A DNA stretch of 46,529 nt from a filamentous cyanobacterium CCP3 (lineage in GTDB: Bacteria > Cyanobacteriota > Cyanobacteriia > Phormidesmidales > Phormidesmidaceae): NCBI GenBank assembly GCA_003022385.1, contig PYGV01000010.1, forward strand, positions 1 through 46,529, read 5' to 3'. Below, piece by piece: positions 42,715-46,529 of the stretch. The notes under the pieces were generated by a model. The model was not told where the DNA came from, made no database searches, and worked only from the letters and a program-made list of their open reading frames with translations. Numbering within the stretch: position 1 is the stretch's first letter; each line of letters opens with the position of its first letter. The position numbers and the translations under genes were made by a program.

Positions 42715-43919
42715 CTCCAGGCCATGCTGAACAGGCAAAGCTACTCATCCTTGACGACGATCCAGCGATCGGGCAGCTGATGACTGAGATCGCACGTAAT
42801 GCGGGCGTTTTAGCTGTCTCGACCACCACGGCCGAGGACTTCTTTCAGCACCTGCAAACCTGGGGGCCCACCCACCTGGCCCTGGACCTGGTAATGCCCG
42901 ATATCGACGGCATTGAAGTTTTGCGGCAGCTGGGAGAACTGACCTGCCAGGCCAAGGTGATCATCATCAGCGGCATCGGCAGTCGGGTACTGGAGGCGGC
43001 CTACCGGTCGGCGGCTGAGCACGGGCTCAACGTTGCCGGCACCATTTCAAAGCCTTTCTCCCAAAACCAGCTGCGGTCGCTGCTGACCTCGGTGGAACCC
43101 AATGCCCTGGGGACGGCCAAGCTTGCCGAAGACCAGATCCCCGCCAAGGAGGAGCTTGTCACTGCTGTTTCGCTGATGACAGCCATCGAAACCAACCAAA
43201 TCGAAGTGTGGTATCAGCCCAAAGTTGTCTGTCAAACGGGTCAGCTGGTAGGGTTTGAAGCGCTGGCGCGCTGGCGTCATCCCCAGTCCGGGCTGATTCC
43301 CCCCGATCGCTTTATTCCCTTTGCCGAGCAAACTGGGCTGATCGACCTGCTGACCGACGCCATCTACACAGAGGCGCTGGCCTGGTTCTCCACCTACTTT
43401 GCCGAGGCCGATCTGCTGCTGTCTATCAATCTTTCGGCCCGATCTCTGAGCGACATTCGCCTGGCCGACCGCATTGCCGCCACTTGCCAGGCCTGCCAAA
43501 TCCATCCCGAGCGCGTCATTTTAGAACTGACCGAAACCAGCGCCATGGCCGATCCGACCACCACCCTCGACCTGCTGACCCGGCTGCGCATTAAAGGCAT
43601 GCAGCTCTCGATCGACGACTTCGGCGTGGGCTACTCGTCGCTGATTCGTCTGGCCCGGCTGCCCTTCTCCGAACTCAAAATTGACAAAATGTTTGTCACC
43701 ACGGCTATGCAAAGCTCCGAGTCGCAAAATATTATCAAAGCCATTATCGGGTTGGGGCACAGTCTGGGGCTGCGGATCACCGCCGAAGGGGTGGAAGACG
43801 AACTGGCCTTTAAGTTTTTGCAGCAGGTGGGTTGTGACCTGGCCCAGGGCTACTGGCTCAGTAGACCCATGCCTGGGCCAGCGGCGGCCCAGTGGCACTG
43901 TGAACGCCTGGTGAGTTAA
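42711..43919 (+). CDS. Receiver-EAL response regulator, c-di-GMP phosphodiesterase
   Basis: 402 residues from ATG 42711, overlapping the upstream TGA by four bases. The receiver covers about 9-128 (Asp59 in LALDLVMPDIDG, Lys114 in TISKPF). The EAL domain covers about 150-395 and keeps the residues needed for catalysis: Glu183 in GFEALARWRHP, Asn240 in INLSARSL, Glu272/Glu275 in LELTETS, Asp302-Asp303 in IDDFGVGYSS, Lys323 in ELKIDKMFV, Glu359 in TAEGVED and Gln379 in AQGYWLSRPM. It should cut c-di-GMP to pGpG when phosphorylated by the coupled kinase. In cyanobacteria, lower c-di-GMP usually favours motility over surface attachment. The convergent usher gene may be one output. Confidence 0.94.
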   Translation: MTPGHAEQAKLLILDDDPAIGQLMTEIARNAGVLAVSTTTAEDFFQHLQTWGPTHLALDLVMPDIDGIEVLRQLGELTCQAKVIIISGIGSRVLEAAYRSAAEHGLNVAGTISKPFSQNQLRSLLTSVEPNALGTAKLAEDQIPAKEELVTAVSLMTAIETNQIEVWYQPKVVCQTGQLVGFEALARWRHPQSGLIPPDRFIPFAEQTGLIDLLTDAIYTEALAWFSTYFAEADLLLSINLSARSLSDIRLADRIAATCQACQIHPERVILELTETSAMADPTTTLDLLTRLRIKGMQLSIDDFGVGYSSLIRLARLPFSELKIDKMFVTTAMQSSESQNIIKAIIGLGHSLGLRITAEGVEDELAFKFLQQVGCDLAQGYWLSRPMPGPAAAQWHCERLVS

Positions 43920-43947
43920 TCGGGCTGATTTAAACCCCATCTGCCCT

Positions 43948-46529
43948 CTAGGGCGCGACGTCTACGGGGGCTGGGCTAGGGGCCGGAGCCTCTAGGTTAT
44001 AAACCCCCGTTGTTTCTGGTGGAATCTCAAAAGTGGTGACGGGGTCAGGGCGGCCAAACAGACGAATTTCGTAACGACCTGGCTTTAACCCCTCGGTGGC
44101 GAAGCGCCCTGTGCGATTGGTAATCAGTTCAGCGTCGGGCCAGTTGGGGTCAGATAGCGACACAATGCGCCCCTGCTGCAAGGCCAGCGGGTTGCCCTGC
44201 TCATCCACGAGTACACCGCGCAAAAAGACAGTGGCCTCTGAGCCGACGCGGATGACCGTACCACTGCGGTAGGTGGGAAAAAGCGCATAGCTGGCTGGCC
44301 CTAGATCGCTCCCTAGGGGGAGATCGGGGGCATTGACGGAGAGAGTGGTCAGGTTGTAAGGCGACAGGGGCACTACGGCTGGCCCCAGGGCATCGGCGCG
44401 GGCGATGTCGCCAAAGCTGCTGGGGTTGATCTGCACCAGCTGATCCTGAGCTGTACCCCGGCGGGTAATGATGGCAAAGCTGTTGTCGATGGGGCGCGAC
44501 CAGCCAAACACGCCGTCGGCAAAGACCAGAGCGGTACCCCAGGTGACGCGGGTGGTGTTGGTCACCGGGCCAGGGATATTTTGGGGGATAGTCAGGGTGT
44601 GGTCGAGGGATAGATTGGCCCGGTAGCCCGAGTAGCGGGTTTGGCTCAGCAGAGTCAGGGCGCGATCGCCCGTAGTGGCCGTCAACCCGGTGCTCAGCCC
44701 CCCAACGGGTGCTGGGGAACTGTAGGACCAGTTGATGCGATTGGCCAGGCCGCTGTTGTCTAAGGTGGTGGTGGTGTTGATGAACTGCCGCTGCTGGGGC
44801 AGCGAGGCTGATATACCAACAAACATGCGAGGTTCGGCCCGGCCCTGGCTGTTAATACCGTAGCTTGCACTGGCATTGAGACTCATATTACGGGCAATGG
44901 GCTTGGAGATGCCTAGGGCAATGCTGTAGGCATTGCTAGGCTGGTTGCGAGTAACCTGGTAGCGCCCGTTCAGCGTCAGACTGGCATTGTCTAGAATAGT
45001 TTGGCTGTAGGTCAGCGACACATCTAGACCGGTATTGTTGTTGGGCAACTCATCGGCGACGGTCATAAAATTGGCTCCCCGATACTCAGCAGCCAACCGC
45101 AGGCTCCGATTCTCGGCGCTGGTCGCCCCCTGAAAGAACCAGTCGTAGTAGAGCCGCGCGGCTCCATCTAGACCGTGATGTTGATCAAGGCTAAGGGCAG
45201 CATCCCACCCAAAGTTGCCTAGGGTGGTGGCCCAGGTGCCCTCAACCCCGACCATTTGCGTGCTCAAGTCGCCCTGAAGATAGCCCCCCAGGGTGAGGTT
45301 ATCGCTCAGCCCCATTCGGTGAGAGAGCGTCAGGGTCGGCTGGTTCAGATTGTAGCCCTGGGGGCTGCTAGCGCTGTCGCTCACCGCCGGGAAACCCAGG
45401 CTGTAGGCAAACTGCTGCACTCCCGGTGCCAGTAAGTCGCCCGACACGCCCGTGGCAAAGTCGAGCTGCTGCACCCGGCCCAGGTCATCGGTAATGACCA
45501 GCTGCACCCCATTGATGCCGCCCCGCAACGGTAGGTTGCGTACGTCCTGTGGGCCAGGGTCGAGGCGCAGGGTCTGCACCGACTGGCCATTAATAAACAC
45601 CTCAACCGTGGAGGGGCGCTCTAAAAAGAACTCAAACCGGCTAATGGGGCGGGTAATTTGGTACGGCTGCAGCGAAAAATTGCGCGCTACGGTCACACCC
45701 AGCATGGGGATGCTGGCCTGGTAGCCCCGCACTGGCACCGACACCTCGCCCACCTGGTAGCGAATGGCGGTCGCCATGTCGTCATGCACGAGGCGAGTCG
45801 CGCCTCGCTGCCAAGTTGGGTTTCCTGACTCGGTAAAGCCCAGACTGCTTTCTAACACCCATCCGTTGACATTGAGGGCGCCGTCAAAGCTGAGGGTGAG
45901 CGGTTGTCTACCGGTACTGCCCTCGGCCCCTGTCCATACAATGGTTTGGCTACCACGCAGATTGAGGTAACCGCTTACAGTGCTGGGCGGCAAGGCTTGG
46001 GCCAGCTCCCTAGGAATATTGGCAGAGTTAGCGTCTACCACAGTGATTTGCCGCAGGGCTGGGGGAACGTTGACCTGCAACTCTAAACGGCTGCTATCGA
46101 AGTTAATGGCAATGCCGAGGTCGCGGATGCTTTGCAGCCTTAGGGTGCCATCGGCCTGGCTGGTGGCGGCCAACTGATCGGCAATATCCGATCGCAGAAT
46201 GGTTTCTACGGCGGCCAAAAAAGCGGCGGTAGCCACCTGCACATCGACCTGGGTACCACCGGGCACGATCACGACCCCCTGGCCAGCAGGCTGGTCGTTG
46301 ACAATAATTGGCACAATCACCTGTCGAGGGCCCAGGTCGCGGGGCTGTCCAAATACTTCTTCGAAAATGTCGGTGGTGGTGGGCTGAGCTGGCGCAACTG
46401 GGGTTGGCTCAGCCTCGCTGGGGGCGTCTTCAACCTCTACTTCATCGCCCCCTGGTGGCAATGGGTCGGCACCGTCTGGGGGCGGCCCTGGGGCTGGGCC
46501 ATCGGCTGGGGCCATGACCTGAGCTAGGG
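43948..46529 (-). CDS. Outer-membrane usher protein (fimbrial/spore-coat type), N-terminus cut by window edge
   Basis: At least 859 codons; the frame is open to the right edge. An ATG at 46515 exists, but the codons before it read LAQV, like the end of a signal peptide, so the true start is outside. A Pro/Asp/Glu-rich stretch comes first, then a beta-rich domain (RQVIVPIIVNDQPAGQGVVI). The usher barrel signature follows: FFLERPSTVEVFINGQSVQT, DVRNLPLRGGINGVQLVITD and LAPGVQQFAYSLGFP, with many alternating strands to the C-terminus. A carboxypeptidase-regulatory-like domain (GVLVDEQGNPLALQQGRIV, GRFATEGLKPGRYEIRLFG) precedes a Pro/Ala tail. Ushers assemble chaperone-delivered pilins into surface fibres. 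No terminator with T run was found; a small GCCCTctAGGGC palindrome overlaps the stop. Confidence 0.9.
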   Translation of the reverse strand, partial: LAQVMAPADGPAPGPPPDGADPLPPGGDEVEVEDAPSEAEPTPVAPAQPTTTDIFEEVFGQPRDLGPRQVIVPIIVNDQPAGQGVVIVPGGTQVDVQVATAAFLAAVETILRSDIADQLAATSQADGTLRLQSIRDLGIAINFDSSRLELQVNVPPALRQITVVDANSANIPRELAQALPPSTVSGYLNLRGSQTIVWTGAEGSTGRQPLTLSFDGALNVNGWVLESSLGFTESGNPTWQRGATRLVHDDMATAIRYQVGEVSVPVRGYQASIPMLGVTVARNFSLQPYQITRPISRFEFFLERPSTVEVFINGQSVQTLRLDPGPQDVRNLPLRGGINGVQLVITDDLGRVQQLDFATGVSGDLLAPGVQQFAYSLGFPAVSDSASSPQGYNLNQPTLTLSHRMGLSDNLTLGGYLQGDLSTQMVGVEGTWATTLGNFGWDAALSLDQHHGLDGAARLYYDWFFQGATSAENRSLRLAAEYRGANFMTVADELPNNNTGLDVSLTYSQTILDNASLTLNGRYQVTRNQPSNAYSIALGISKPIARNMSLNASASYGINSQGRAEPRMFVGISASLPQQRQFINTTTTLDNSGLANRINWSYSSPAPVGGLSTGLTATTGDRALTLLSQTRYSGYRANLSLDHTLTIPQNIPGPVTNTTRVTWGTALVFADGVFGWSRPIDNSFAIITRRGTAQDQLVQINPSSFGDIARADALGPAVVPLSPYNLTTLSVNAPDLPLGSDLGPASYALFPTYRSGTVIRVGSEATVFLRGVLVDEQGNPLALQQGRIVSLSDPNWPDAELITNRTGRFATEGLKPGRYEIRLFGRPDPVTTFEIPPETTGVYNLEAPAPSPAPVDVAP

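Noticed and set aside
46500-46515. ATG 46515 as the true start of the usher gene
   Set aside because: The frame stays open to the edge, and the preceding codons resemble the end of a signal peptide, which an exported usher needs.

Overview
The window reads as chromosome of a filamentous, non-heterocystous cyanobacterium of the Leptolyngbya/Nodosilinea kind. This is inferred from the many GCGATCGC (HIP1) octamers, a complete sbtA-sbtB bicarbonate-uptake pair, an SLH-domain OprB-type porin, a candidate cyanobacteriochrome, and dispersed palindromes and short tandem repeats typical of such genomes. No rRNA, tRNA, CRISPR array or intact insertion sequence was seen. Both ends cut through genes: a coiled-coil membrane protein on the left and an outer-membrane usher on the right, both on the minus strand.

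Layout. 1-5.6 kb: two exported or membrane proteins of unknown role, an M20D amidohydrolase, a DUF433 protein, a small membrane protein and an M3 oligoendopeptidase F. 5.8-10.3 kb: a large cytoplasmic unknown, a GlsB/YeaQ stress membrane protein, a glutathione-reductase-family flavoenzyme and an HdeD-type membrane protein. 10.3-14.7 kb: a small defence patch with a VapBC-like toxin-antitoxin pair, a fused type IIG-like restriction-methylation enzyme with an AT-rich centre, and a small conserved unknown. 15.3-19.4 kb: a very large multi-PAS hybrid histidine kinase. 20.0-24.3 kb: a manganese catalase, a WGxxGxxG surface protein and a beta-helix/RTX secreted protein. 24.4-33.0 kb: transport and envelope genes: sbtB and sbtA, a Spy/CpxP-like periplasmic protein, a DUF1275 membrane protein, an NCS2 nucleobase permease and the porin.

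33.4-43.9 kb: five co-directional genes, mostly signalling. A kinase with four CBS repeats and a GAF domain carrying both cysteine motifs of DXCF cyanobacteriochromes overlaps (ATGA) a receiver-ATPase protein that lacks the phosphoacceptor histidine. A pentapeptide-repeat protein follows. Then a six-PAS hybrid kinase overlaps (ATGA) a receiver-EAL c-di-GMP phosphodiesterase. Convergent to these is the usher gene. I infer that the block may be a light- and nucleotide-sensing module feeding c-di-GMP and surface-fibre control. It is the best candidate here for an undescribed system; the protein-to-protein links are not proven by the sequence.

Other structural points: heptamer/octamer repeats lie in frame inside the ATPase domain of the 15-19 kb kinase; an inverted-repeat element occurs in several copies; strong hairpin terminators separate convergent genes; and SbtA has a glycine-rich repeat in its central cytoplasmic loop.
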